Shown: one piece after another, positions 1-7,164 of the stretch
Layout of the letters: the number at the start of each line of letters is the position of its first letter
How positions within the stretch are numbered: the first letter of the stretch is position 1
Assembly: GCA_900696685.1 (NCBI GenBank)
Contig: CAADHA010000023.1
Span: 1 to 36,014, forward strand
Length of the DNA: 36,014 bases
Origin: an uncultured Planctomycetota bacterium
GTDB lineage: Bacteria; Planctomycetota; Phycisphaerae; Phycisphaerales; UBA5793
Reading direction: 5' to 3'
Translations under genes and position numbers: made by a program
Notes under the pieces: model-generated
The model's input: only the letters and a program-made list of their open reading frames with translations
What the model was told of the DNA's origin: nothing
The model's database searches: none

Positions 1-1
1 C

Positions 2-127
2 ATCACCGCCGACGGCGAAGGGAACGCCGCCGTCACGGGCAACGTCCCCGGCGCCGTGTGCGGCCGCGTGTGCCTCATCGCTCTCGACCTCACCACCTGC
101 GAAGTGAGCAACGTCGCGGAGTTCTGA
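2..127 (+). CDS. 3' end of a secreted protein (C-terminal beta module)
   Basis: Only the last 41 codons are inside the window; the frame is open from base 2 to the TGA at 125-127. The visible peptide has the pattern ADGEGNA...VP...G.V...A.DLTTCEVSN. This is the end of a beta-sandwich-like module that planctomycetes often carry at the C-terminus of secreted proteins. The protein encoded at 21659-23374 and the partial gene at the right edge of the window end the same way. The body of the protein and its function cannot be seen. Frame and stop are certain; the module assignment is pattern recognition from a short stretch. Confidence 0.7.
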   Translation: MTADGEGNAAVTGNVPGAVCGRVCLIALDLTTCEVSNVAEF

Positions 128-164
128 TCGGGGAGCGCGGGGGTGGCGCGTCCGGATGTCGCGC

Positions 165-187
165 CGCAGGCGGAGCGCTCCGCTGCG
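165..187. terminator. Hairpin after the left-edge gene (terminator-like)
   Basis: CGCAG (165-169) pairs with CTGCG (183-187) around the self-complementary core CGGAGCGCTCCG (171-182), with one bulged G at 170. It lies 38 nt past the stop of the left-edge gene and between two convergent genes, so a terminator role is plausible. There is no T tract on either side, so it is not a canonical intrinsic terminator. Confidence 0.4.
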
Positions 188-195
188 CAAAGCCT

Positions 196-243
196 CCGCG
201 TCGCGGCTAACCGGCAGGAGACCGCGTCGCGGCTGACCGGAAG
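196..243. repeat. Two 22-nt direct repeats, period 26
   Basis: Copy 1 is 196-217 and copy 2 is 222-243. They differ at only two of 22 positions. Each starts with the odd palindrome CCGCGTCGCGG and ends with CTRACCGG. The pair sits between two convergent genes, just beyond rpmA. Confidence 0.75.
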
Positions 244-254
244 CCAGCGCGGTC
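220..254 (-). terminator. Hairpin at the rpmA stop codon
   Basis: GACCGCG (220-226) pairs with CGCGGTC (248-254), with an inner stem GGCT/AGCC (231-234 and 242-245). The structure begins inside the rpmA stop codon (253-255) and would form right after translation ends on the minus-strand transcript. No U tract follows, so it may terminate transcription weakly or protect the 3' end. Confidence 0.4.
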
Positions 255-540
255 AGTTCGTCGCGGCCTTCTCGACGGCGGTGTAGCGGGGGATGCGCGC
301 ATCGGCGGGGACGATGTCCACGGTGCGGTTGCGGAACTGCACGGTGCCGTCGCACATGGCGAACAAGGTGTCATCCTTGGCGCGCTTGACCATGTAGCCG
401 GCCTTGTAGGGGGTGCCGACCTGGCGGACGATGATGGTGCCGGCACGGGCGAACTGTCCGCCATAGACCTTGACGCCGCGGTATTGGGCGTTGGAGTCGC
501 GGCCGTTCTTGGTCGACCCTTGTCCCTTCTTATGTGCCAT
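253..540 (-). CDS. rpmA: 50S ribosomal protein L27
   Basis: The 95-aa product is L27, a large-subunit protein whose flexible N-terminus reaches towards the peptidyl-transferase centre. The family start [16 protein letters not shown] is followed by [18 protein letters not shown] and [15 protein letters not shown], and the length is normal. The start has GGAG 9 nt upstream. The usual partner rplU (L21) is not next to it. The upstream neighbour on the same strand is an unrelated secreted protein ending at 609. A short stem, CCCGG/CCGGG (569-583), lies in the 68-nt spacer; it could be a weak terminator of the upstream gene or part of an rpmA leader. There is no N-terminal extension that would need the cleavage seen in Firmicutes. 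Confidence 0.97.
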   Translation of the reverse strand: MAHKKGQGSTKNGRDSNAQYRGVKVYGGQFARAGTIIVRQVGTPYKAGYMVKRAKDDTLFAMCDGTVQFRNRTVDIVPADARIPRYTAVEKAATN

Positions 541-608
541 GACGTGATGCTCCGTTCGATGGAATCAACCCGGAAGTCCCGGGAAAAGCCGGCAAGGATA
601 GGACGGCG

Positions 609-1235
609 CTAGCGCATGATCCAGTGGTTGCGGCGAAGGCGGACGGCCCTGGCCGGCTCGGCAAGGGGGTCGCCGGGGCAGTCGTACTCGCGGGCGAGGT
701 GCTTGCGCACCACCGCATCCTCACCGGTTACGGGGTTCTTCACCACCTGCGTGTCGCTGCTCAGCCCGCCGATGAACAGGCGCACGTCGCGGACATCCTC
801 AAGCCGGCCCGACTTCCAGACCATCAGGCCTTCGCGGGCGTTTTCCTTACCCTGCTTGAGTTGGCCGATGATCTGGTTCTTGGATTCGAGGAGGGGGTTC
901 TTCATCATCTTGAGGATGCGTTCGGTGACCTCGTAGGGCACTTCGCCGTCCTTCAGGATGTCGCCGACGTCGGTGGCGAGGATCGCGTTGGGCACAAAGA
1001 TCTGATCCTCGGACGTCTTGTTCGTAACGAGGTAGGTCAGGAACCAATAATGCTCGCGCCCAACCTGGATGAGCCGCAGATCGTGCGTAACTTCAAACTG
1101 GATCTCCCAACGGGGCGGCTTCGTGCTCGGTTCAGGAGGGGCGCCAGCAGCGGAGCGGGCTTCAAGCCCCGCGATCAATGTCAGTGCGAGCATGGCCGCG
1201 GCCGCCAGCCGAAGTGGGAAAGAGAGTCGAGACAT
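609..1235 (-). CDS. Secreted protein of unknown function
   Basis: The 208-aa product starts with a Sec signal peptide: a basic SRLSFPLR, a hydrophobic LAAAAMLALTLIAG, then Ala-rich residues with cleavage near SAAGA. The mature part is mixed alpha/beta. It includes WEIQFEVTHDLRLIQVG, YWFLTYLVTNKT and FVPNAILATDVGDI, which read like an immunoglobulin-like beta fold, and it has a charged middle (residues ~110-140). I do not recognise a named family, but conserved secreted proteins of this layout are common in Phycisphaerae. The start at 1235 is chosen over an upstream in-frame ATG at 1346 because GGAGG lies 6 nt before it and the signal peptide begins there. It reads towards rpmA with a 68-nt gap. 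No enzyme motif is visible. Confidence 0.8.
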   Translation of the reverse strand: MSRLSFPLRLAAAAMLALTLIAGLEARSAAGAPPEPSTKPPRWEIQFEVTHDLRLIQVGREHYWFLTYLVTNKTSEDQIFVPNAILATDVGDILKDGEVPYEVTERILKMMKNPLLESKNQIIGQLKQGKENAREGLMVWKSGRLEDVRDVRLFIGGLSSDTQVVKNPVTGEDAVVRKHLAREYDCPGDPLAEPARAVRLRRNHWIMR

Positions 1236-1426
1236 GTCGATCCTCCGATCGATTGCGTAGTCAGGCGCAGGGCTAGCATACCCTTGAGTTGGGCGCGGGA
1301 CCAGAGGCGAGCGGGAAAGATCGCGCTCGCCTGAGCCGGGTCGCAACCGTGCGGCCGTGCTTGTACTGCCCTTGTGGCCCGCGCCGCGTCGTGCGACTCA
1401 GCCCGCTTCTTCCGCCGCCCGATCCC

Positions 1427-2365
1427 ATGTCGGAACTCCTCTGCGAAAACATCATCCAGGTTCCCAAGGACCGCCTCATCGAGGCTCTCCCGGAGGTCAT
1501 GTCGCGCGGTCTGGAGCCGGCCGCTGCCGACCGGTTTCTGACGTTTCTGCGCTGCCAGGGGATGGAAGCCGACCAGTGCTGGGCGGTGGAGGACCCGCAG
1601 GGACGCCTTGGACCGACCTTCCTGGCGCTGCCGAATGCCGGGCGCACGGCCATGGTCTTCGTCACCGCGCCGCGCAGCCCGGGCGATGTGCCGCGCCTCG
1701 CCCGCCTGATCGAGCACGCCCACCAGCGGCTGGATCGCTCGCGAATCGCTCTGGCGCAGGCGCTTCTTGAGGTGAACGAGTTGATGCTCGCCAGGGTCTT
1801 CGAGCAGGCCAACTACAGGCGGCTGGCGACGCTGCACTACATGGAGCGTCGGCTCGGGCGGCATCAGGCGTCGCCGGCGCCCGATTGGCCCACGGAAGTC
1901 GCCGTGGTCGAGTATCGCCCCGATCGGGAGGAGTTGTTCAAGGCAGCGCTTACGGAGAGTTACGTGGACACGCTCGATTGTCCGGACTTGTGCGGCCTGC
2001 GCGACATCGATGATGTCCTGGCCGATCACCGGGGCGCCGGCGTGCAGGATGCCGGTCTCTGGACGCTGATCCTCTGGGACGGCCGGCCGGCGGCGGTGCT
2101 CATGCTCAACCCGCTGGCGGACGGCGAGTCGGTCGAACTCTCGTATCTCGGGGTCGGGGCGGGATTCCGCAGGCGAGGTCTGGGCCGGCGACTCATGGCT
2201 CTCGCCATGCATCGGTTATCGGATCGGCATTTCAGACGCTTCACCCTCGCCGTCGATGAAAGCAACCGGCCTGCCCTGAGCCTCTACCGCTCCTTCGGAC
2301 TGGCTTGTACGGACCGCAGGCTGGCGTACATAAGGCCTGTACCCGATGAATGCAGCGAGTCGTAG
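1427..2365 (+). CDS. Two-domain GNAT family N-acetyltransferase
   Basis: The 312-aa product has a C-terminal GNAT domain (residues ~155-305). Motif A is YLGVGAGFRRRGLGRRLM, with the acetyl-CoA pyrophosphate-binding RRRGLG at ~248-253. Motif B is NRPALSLYRSFGL at ~280-292. The N-terminal half (~1-140) looks like a second, degenerate GNAT fold: it has the strand and helix pattern but no intact RxxGxG loop. Such pairs, one active and one structural half, are known in this superfamily. The acceptor substrate cannot be predicted. The ATG at 1427 has no Shine-Dalgarno; it is preferred because the 46 upstream in-frame residues are Pro/Arg/Cys-rich and not protein-like. It lies divergently from the secreted protein at 609-1235. 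Confidence 0.85.
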   Translation: MSELLCENIIQVPKDRLIEALPEVMSRGLEPAAADRFLTFLRCQGMEADQCWAVEDPQGRLGPTFLALPNAGRTAMVFVTAPRSPGDVPRLARLIEHAHQRLDRSRIALAQALLEVNELMLARVFEQANYRRLATLHYMERRLGRHQASPAPDWPTEVAVVEYRPDREELFKAALTESYVDTLDCPDLCGLRDIDDVLADHRGAGVQDAGLWTLILWDGRPAAVLMLNPLADGESVELSYLGVGAGFRRRGLGRRLMALAMHRLSDRHFRRFTLAVDESNRPALSLYRSFGLACTDRRLAYIRPVPDECSES

Positions 2366-2438
2366 TACGGTCGGCCGCGAGCCTATGATTTCCGTTCCTG
2401 ACTGACCGGATTCGCCGAGCCGTCAGGCCGGCCTGCCC

Positions 2439-4268
2439 ATGAAGAACTTCTGGCGGTTCGCCAAGCACATCCTCCGTTACCGTACGACCGTGGCGCTGGC
2501 GCTGATTGCGGCGTTGATCTCGGCCGCGTGCTTCGGGGCGGGCATCGCCACGATCCCCATCATCCTCAATGCGATGATCGGAGGAGACAGCACGCAGACG
2601 CTGCCGCAGCTGGCTGCGCGTTACAACGCGCGCATCGACCACCTCGTTCCGCAGGAGTGGATCGACAGCCTGCCCAGCGATGCTTTTCAGGGTGTGCTCG
2701 TGGTTCTGGGCATCGTGCTCGTACTGACGCTCATCGGTGCGGTCGCCAAGTACTTCCACTCCCTTCTGGCGATGACCGCGTGCATCCGCACGATCGCCAA
2801 CGTGCGCAAGGCCGCGTTCTACCGCGTCATTCACTTTCCCCTGCGATCGATCGTGTCCGAGGGGACGATGGACTCGATCAGCCGCATCGTGCGCGACTCG
2901 AATCAACTGAGCAAGGGCTTCACGGCGATCACGAGCAAGGCGGTTCACGAGTTGCTCAAGGGGGCGGCGGCGCTGGTCGTGGCGTTTGTCCTGGACTGGA
3001 AGATGAGCATCGTGGCGCTTCTGGGTGCGCCGGTGCTTGCAGGATTTGTGCGGTTCTTCAGCCGGCGCATCAAGATCGCCAGCCGCAAGGCGCTTGGCCA
3101 GGCGGCCCTGATGCTCGGGACGATCTCCCAGTCGGTGCAGGGCATCCGCGTGGTCAAGGTACATACCGCGGAGCGCCAGGAAGTCGGCCGGTTCAACCGG
3201 GCGAACAAGCGGCTGCTGGCTGCGGAGATGTCGATCCGCCGCGCCAAGGCGCTCTCTTCGCCGGTGGTCGAGGGGATTACGATGATCGGCATCGTGGTGC
3301 TCGGCGGCGTGAGCGCCTGGTACATCCTCCAGGGTGCGGTGGACCGCACGCACGCGATCGCCGCCCTGGCCGCTCTCGGCGCCGCCGGCGCTTCGGTTCG
3401 GCCGCTGAGTCAGTTGACCAATGACATTTACGAAGCGGCGGCAGCCGCCGACCGCCTTGTTCAACTCCTGCGAGGCAATGTGGAGAAGTCGCGCGGGGAC
3501 ACGCGCCGCCGTCTGCCTCTCCACTCCCGCTCCATCGAGTTCCGCAACGTCACCTTCACCTACCCCAACGCCAATCACGCCGCGATCAACGGCGTCAGCC
3601 TCACCATCACCTACGGCGAGGTGGTCGCCTTCGTGGGACCGAACGGCTGCGGCAAGACCACGCTCCTGAGCCTGATCCCTCGACTCTTCGATCCTGACAG
3701 CGGCCACTTGTTCATCGACGGCACCGACATTGCCGAAGTCTCTCTCAAGAGTCTGCGCCAGCAGATCGGCGTGGTCACGCAGGAGACGGTGATCTTCAAC
3801 GACACGATCAACAACAACATCGCCTACGGCAGCGGTGTGATCGACCAGAATCGCATCGAGGCGGCTGCCGCGGCTGCGCTCGCCGACGAGTTCATCCGCG
3901 CCAAGCCGGATGGCTACGAGACGGTCGTGGGCGAGCAGGGCATCACGCTCTCGGGCGGTCAGCGGCAGCGCATCGCCATCGCGCGTGCCATCCTGCGCAA
4001 CCCGCGCATCCTCATTCTCGACGAAGCGACGAGCATGATCGACGCCGACTCCGAGGCGCAGATCAATGCCGTGCTTGACCGCTTCTGCCACGACCGGACG
4101 AGCCTCGTCATCGCGCACCGCCTGAGCACGGTCATCAATGCCGACCGAATTGTGGTGATGGACGGCGGGCGGATCGTGGACATCGGCCGGCACCGCGACC
4201 TGCTGGATCGCTGCCTGCTCTACCAGCAGCTCTGCCGCACGCAGCTGGGCGGCCTCGACGCGGCGTGA
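2439..4268 (+). CDS. ABC exporter, fused membrane and ATPase domains (ABCB/MsbA-like)
   Basis: The 609-aa half-transporter is expected to act as a homodimer in the inner membrane, exporting a lipid, glycolipid or hydrophobic compound. Residues ~1-345 form the exporter membrane domain; hydrophobic segments are near 17-45, 85-110, 172-203 and 278-325. A periplasmic insertion at ~50-80 is longer than usual. The ATPase domain follows: Walker A GPNGCGKT (400-407), Q-loop Gln448, signature LSGGQ (504-508), Walker B ILILDE (524-529) and switch His560. All catalytic residues are intact. The start has no Shine-Dalgarno. A good -10-like TATGAT lies at 2384-2389 with no clear -35. lysS starts 54 nt downstream. 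MsbA-type lipid A flippase is possible, but the substrate cannot be read from sequence. Confidence 0.92.
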   Translation: MKNFWRFAKHILRYRTTVALALIAALISAACFGAGIATIPIILNAMIGGDSTQTLPQLAARYNARIDHLVPQEWIDSLPSDAFQGVLVVLGIVLVLTLIGAVAKYFHSLLAMTACIRTIANVRKAAFYRVIHFPLRSIVSEGTMDSISRIVRDSNQLSKGFTAITSKAVHELLKGAAALVVAFVLDWKMSIVALLGAPVLAGFVRFFSRRIKIASRKALGQAALMLGTISQSVQGIRVVKVHTAERQEVGRFNRANKRLLAAEMSIRRAKALSSPVVEGITMIGIVVLGGVSAWYILQGAVDRTHAIAALAALGAAGASVRPLSQLTNDIYEAAAAADRLVQLLRGNVEKSRGDTRRRLPLHSRSIEFRNVTFTYPNANHAAINGVSLTITYGEVVAFVGPNGCGKTTLLSLIPRLFDPDSGHLFIDGTDIAEVSLKSLRQQIGVVTQETVIFNDTINNNIAYGSGVIDQNRIEAAAAAALADEFIRAKPDGYETVVGEQGITLSGGQRQRIAIARAILRNPRILILDEATSMIDADSEAQINAVLDRFCHDRTSLVIAHRLSTVINADRIVVMDGGRIVDIGRHRDLLDRCLLYQQLCRTQLGGLDAA

Positions 4269-4285
4269 TCGCGCATGGGCGTCAT

Positions 4286-4313
4286 TTGTTCCGCAGCGTG
4301 CAATCCCTACGAT
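4286..4313 (+). promoter_or_regulatory. Candidate promoter for lysS (near-leaderless)
   Basis: TTGTTC (4286-4291), a 16-nt spacer, and TACGAT (4308-4313) lie immediately before lysS. The -10 box ends 9 nt before the ATG at 4323, so transcription would begin at or within a few bases of the start codon. No Shine-Dalgarno is present. Confidence 0.4.
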
Positions 4314-4322
4314 TGCCCCGTC

Positions 4323-5861
4323 ATGACCGATCCGCCGCGAAGCAGCGCTGAGGAGACCGCCTACGCCGAGCAACTGGTTGCCGACCGGCGCGGCAAGGTC
4401 CGCCGCCTACGTGAGGAGATCGGCGTCAATCCGTACGGGCGGCGCATTGACGGGCTGATCTCGCTGGCAGAGGCGCGAGGACGCTTCGTCGAGGGCGCCG
4501 AGGGTGATGCGCGTCATGTCGTTCGCGTCGCCGGCCGCGTCATGCTTCATCGGGACGGCGGCAAACTCCACTGGCTCAACATCCGCGACATGACCGGCGA
4601 CCTCCAGGTCGCCGTTTCGAAGAAGGACGCCGATGCGACGAGCTTCGCCATAACCGAACTGACCGACCTCGGCGACATCATCGTCGTCGAAGGCCCGGTC
4701 ATGAAAACGCGCACCGGCGAAACCACCGTCTGGGCGAGCCGCGTCGAGATGGCGTGCAAGAGCATTGCCCTGCCGCCGGACAAGTTTCACGGGATCGAAG
4801 ACCCGGAGATGCGTTACCGCCAGCGCTACGTGGACATGTACGTCCATCCCGAGGTGGGGCAGACGTTGCTGCGCCGATCTCAACTGATGAGTTCAATCAG
4901 GCGCTACATGGATGAGCGGGGATATCTCGAAGTCGAGACACCGATGCTCCAGTCGCAGGCGGGCGGAGCCGCGGCGCGGCCGTTCGTCACGCACCTCAAC
5001 GCGCTCGACATGGATGTCTACCTGCGCATTGCGCCGGAACTCTACCTCAAGCGCCTTCTCGTGGGCGGCATGCCGAAGGTCTATGAGATCAACCGCAACT
5101 TCCGCAATGAGGGCGTCGATCGAAGCCACAACCCCGAGTTCACCATGATGGAGGTTTACGAGGCGTTCGGCGATTACGAGACGATGCTCGATCTCACCGA
5201 AGGGTTGATTCACGAACTCGCGGTGGAGGCCGCCGGCTCCACGGACGGCCGGCCTTTACTCGAGTTCGACGGGCATCAGGTCAGTTGCGCGCGGCCGTTT
5301 GACCGCGTGACCTACGGCGATCTCTTCGAGCGCGGCCTGGGGGTGTCGATGTTCGACGAGAGCGTGGTGCGCTCGCAGGCAAGAGAGCGCGGTCTTGAAG
5401 GCGCCGCGAGCAAGGACCACTGGCTTCTCGTGAGCGAACTCTTCGACCGCTTCGCCGAGCAGGTCGTTGACTCCGCGCGGCCGACGTTCGTCATGGACTT
5501 CCCCAGCGCCATCTCGCCTCTCACCAGGCCGCACGAGAGCCGGCCCGAACTCGCGTACCGATGGGAACTGTTCATCGCCGGCATGGAGTTCGCCAACTCC
5601 TACACCGAACTCAACGACCCCGACGTGCAGGAGCGCAAGTTCACGGAGCAACTCAAGGGCGCCAACGTCGAGGATGCGACCTTCCGCACGCTCGACCACG
5701 ACTTCCTCAACGCGCTGCGCGTCGGCATGCCGCCGGCCGGCGGCCTGGGCGTGGGGATCGACCGCGTCATGATGCTCATGACCGGCAACCGCTCCATCCG
5801 CGACGTGATTCCATTTCCCTTCATGCGGCCGGCAGGGGCCTCAGGTACGGAAGGTTCCTGA
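4323..5861 (+). CDS. lysS: Lysine--tRNA ligase, class II
   Basis: The 512-aa enzyme charges tRNA-Lys with lysine using ATP in the cytoplasm. The N-terminal OB-fold anticodon-binding domain (~60-150) contains VRVAGRVMLHRDGGKLHW. The class II catalytic core follows: motif 1 around GYLEVETPMLQ (200-210), motif 2 FRNEGVDRSHNPEFTMMEVY (260-279), and motif 3 GVGIDRVMMLM (476-486). The substrate-loop signature ELYLKRLLVGG is also present. Length and domain order are normal for bacterial LysS. The ATG at 4323 is preferred over an in-frame ATG at 4275, whose extra 16 residues are Cys-rich and not family-like. The chosen start also sits 9 nt after a -10-like box. Confidence 0.97.
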   Translation: MTDPPRSSAEETAYAEQLVADRRGKVRRLREEIGVNPYGRRIDGLISLAEARGRFVEGAEGDARHVVRVAGRVMLHRDGGKLHWLNIRDMTGDLQVAVSKKDADATSFAITELTDLGDIIVVEGPVMKTRTGETTVWASRVEMACKSIALPPDKFHGIEDPEMRYRQRYVDMYVHPEVGQTLLRRSQLMSSIRRYMDERGYLEVETPMLQSQAGGAAARPFVTHLNALDMDVYLRIAPELYLKRLLVGGMPKVYEINRNFRNEGVDRSHNPEFTMMEVYEAFGDYETMLDLTEGLIHELAVEAAGSTDGRPLLEFDGHQVSCARPFDRVTYGDLFERGLGVSMFDESVVRSQARERGLEGAASKDHWLLVSELFDRFAEQVVDSARPTFVMDFPSAISPLTRPHESRPELAYRWELFIAGMEFANSYTELNDPDVQERKFTEQLKGANVEDATFRTLDHDFLNALRVGMPPAGGLGVGIDRVMMLMTGNRSIRDVIPFPFMRPAGASGTEGS

Positions 5862-5937
5862 CAGCAGCCCTTCGTTGGAAGGCCGGAGCACCTCCGCAAG
5901 ACGCGACCCTGAGCAATGGCCCTCGACGCTGCGCCCT

Positions 5938-5966
5938 TTGACCCGCTCCGGCGGCGAATCTACCAT
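5938..5966 (+). promoter_or_regulatory. Candidate sigma70-type promoter for rpmB
   Basis: TTGACC (5938-5943), a 17-nt spacer, and TACCAT (5961-5966) lie 84 nt before the rpmB start. The -35 box matches the consensus at five of six positions and the -10 box at four of six. It is in the 188-nt gap after lysS, so rpmB can have its own transcript. Confidence 0.4.
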
Positions 5967-6049
5967 CACGTTCTTGACGGGCGGACCGGCTTGAGGCGGT
6001 CTGCAAGCCCTGTCATCCCTCAGCCGACCTTGCAATGGAGCCTTTGGCC

Positions 6050-6322
6050 ATGCCCCGCATCTGTGATCTCTCTGGCGCCCGAACCACCCGCGGCAATCGC
6101 ATCCGTTATCGTGGCAAGGCAAAGTACCTCGGCGGCATCGGCAAGAAGGTGACCTCAATCACCCGCCGCACCTACAAGCCCAATCTCCAGGAAGTTACGG
6201 CCCTGGTGGACGGCCGGCCGACGCGCATGCGCATCACGGCCCGCTGTCTGAAGACCGGGCTCATCGTCAAGGCCCCTCGACGCAAGTACACCTGGACCGC
6301 ACAGCAGAAAAAGAAGGCCTGA
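6050..6322 (+). CDS. rpmB: 50S ribosomal protein L28
   Basis: The 90-aa large-subunit protein begins MPRICDLSGARTTRGNRI, the expected L28 start including the first Cys. It continues through RRTYKPNLQEV and RITARCLKTGLIVKAP, both family hallmarks. The second Cys pair of zinc-binding L28 forms is not complete. The ATG at 6050 is chosen over an in-frame ATG at 6035 because GGAG at 6037-6040 lies 9 nt upstream and the family starts there. It stands alone; the often-linked rpmG (L33) is not adjacent. About 180 bases of non-coding DNA and then a pseudogene remnant follow. Confidence 0.95.
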   Translation: MPRICDLSGARTTRGNRIRYRGKAKYLGGIGKKVTSITRRTYKPNLQEVTALVDGRPTRMRITARCLKTGLIVKAPRRKYTWTAQQKKKA

Positions 6323-6503
6323 TCCGGCCCTGCGGCGAGGCTTCAAGACAACTCTTTGCCTTGGCAGATCAGGACGTCCAAGTTCCGGTCGCGCGGTGAG
6401 ACCCACCGACAATTCAGTTCGGCGATCCACAACTTGCATCCTCGCGCCAGTCCCTCTGTCACTTCGCCTTTCGTTCCGGCCATTGTCCCTGTGAGGGCGT
6501 CCT

Positions 6504-6711
6504 CTACGCCTCCGGTTCGACACCCGGCGCATCCGCCACGCGGATTGATGCAATTGAAGTACGCAATGATCTGAACGGCGATGTGAACCGCCTCATCGCT
6601 CAGGCCCTGTGGTCGCAGAGCGTCCACGTCGGCCTGGATCATCGCGCCAGGTTCGAGCGTGAATCTGACGGCAGAGTCGCACAGGGCCCGATCAGTCGGT
6701 TCGAGGGCAGC
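6504..6711 (-). pseudogene. Remnant of an AhpD-like peroxidase-related gene
   Basis: Read on the minus strand, this stretch encodes the C-terminal third of the carboxymuconolactone decarboxylase/AhpD-like 'peroxidase-related enzyme' family. It begins ALEPTDRALCDSAVRFTLEP, passes through ADVDALRPQGLSDEAV, and reaches AVQIIAYFNCIN. At that point one extra C (plus-strand G at 6542-6543) breaks the frame. Removing it restores the family ending INRVADAPGVEPEA and a TAG stop at 6504-6506. The N-terminal ~120 residues with the catalytic Cys pair are missing. A short ATG-started peptide MAFIRQAP at 6748-6725 resembles the family N-terminus and may be the other edge of an internal deletion, but it is too short to be sure. 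The gene is dead: truncated and frameshifted. Confidence 0.75.
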
Positions 6712-7164
6712 CGCGCGGGATCGAGGGCGCCTGCCGAATGAAGGCCATGGCAGGGGGTGGGAAGAAGGGTCCGGGGATTAGTGCCCGAACTGGGAAAGTG
6801 GGTAATCTCTCAGGAATGAACCGGATGCGCTGACATTTCCACTCTTTTGGTTGACCCGGGGAGGGTTTGGTGTAGATTTCTAGTGCAGTTGCTCAGCGGT
6901 GGACACTTTCGAGGCTGGAGCCCAATCAAGGGCGCGCAGAAACCACTCAACGTCGCTTCGGACGCCAGGTCGCAAGGGTGGCTTCGTGCGCCCGGTGCGG
7001 CTTTGCGCGTCGGCGCAACCTTGTTGTGGTGATCCCTCTCTGAGCGAAGTGGGCGGCGCCCGCGCCGGCTTTCGTAGTGCGGCTCGTGGCACCTCGCCCT
7101 ACCGTGTTCGCATGGAGCCGTGTCGCGGTTCCATCAGGAAGCAAGGCCCGAGGCTGGAGCAGGC
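6712..7164 (+). other. Non-coding stretch and long dnaG-rpoD leader
   Basis: Together with 6323-6503, this is the longest gene-free part of the window. No protein-like frame is visible. Past the promoter at 6851-6878 the leader would be about 280 nt. It contains two clear hairpins: TTGCGC-GTCG-GCGCAA (7003-7018) and CGGCGC-CC-GCGCCG (7054-7067). The second is followed by GGCTTT and resembles a weak attenuator. No rpsU gene, the usual first gene of this operon in proteobacteria, is present. Confidence 0.45.
6851..6878 (+). promoter_or_regulatory. Candidate sigma70-type promoter for dnaG-rpoD
   Basis: TTGACC (6851-6856), a 16-nt spacer, and TAGATT (6873-6878) form the best promoter match in the gap before dnaG. 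The surrounding DNA is less GC-rich than the genes. Transcription would start near 6885, giving a leader of about 280 nt. Confidence 0.45.

Noticed and set aside
2241..4373. Long open frame on the minus strand opposite the ABC exporter gene
   Set aside because: It is His/Arg/Asp-rich with no family resemblance. The plus-strand frame has every ABC motif, so the antisense frame is a by-product of high GC.
6750..6950. Insertion-sequence end (GTGGACACTTT-like text near 6900)
   Set aside because: No matching inverted repeat, target duplication or transposase frame could be found nearby.
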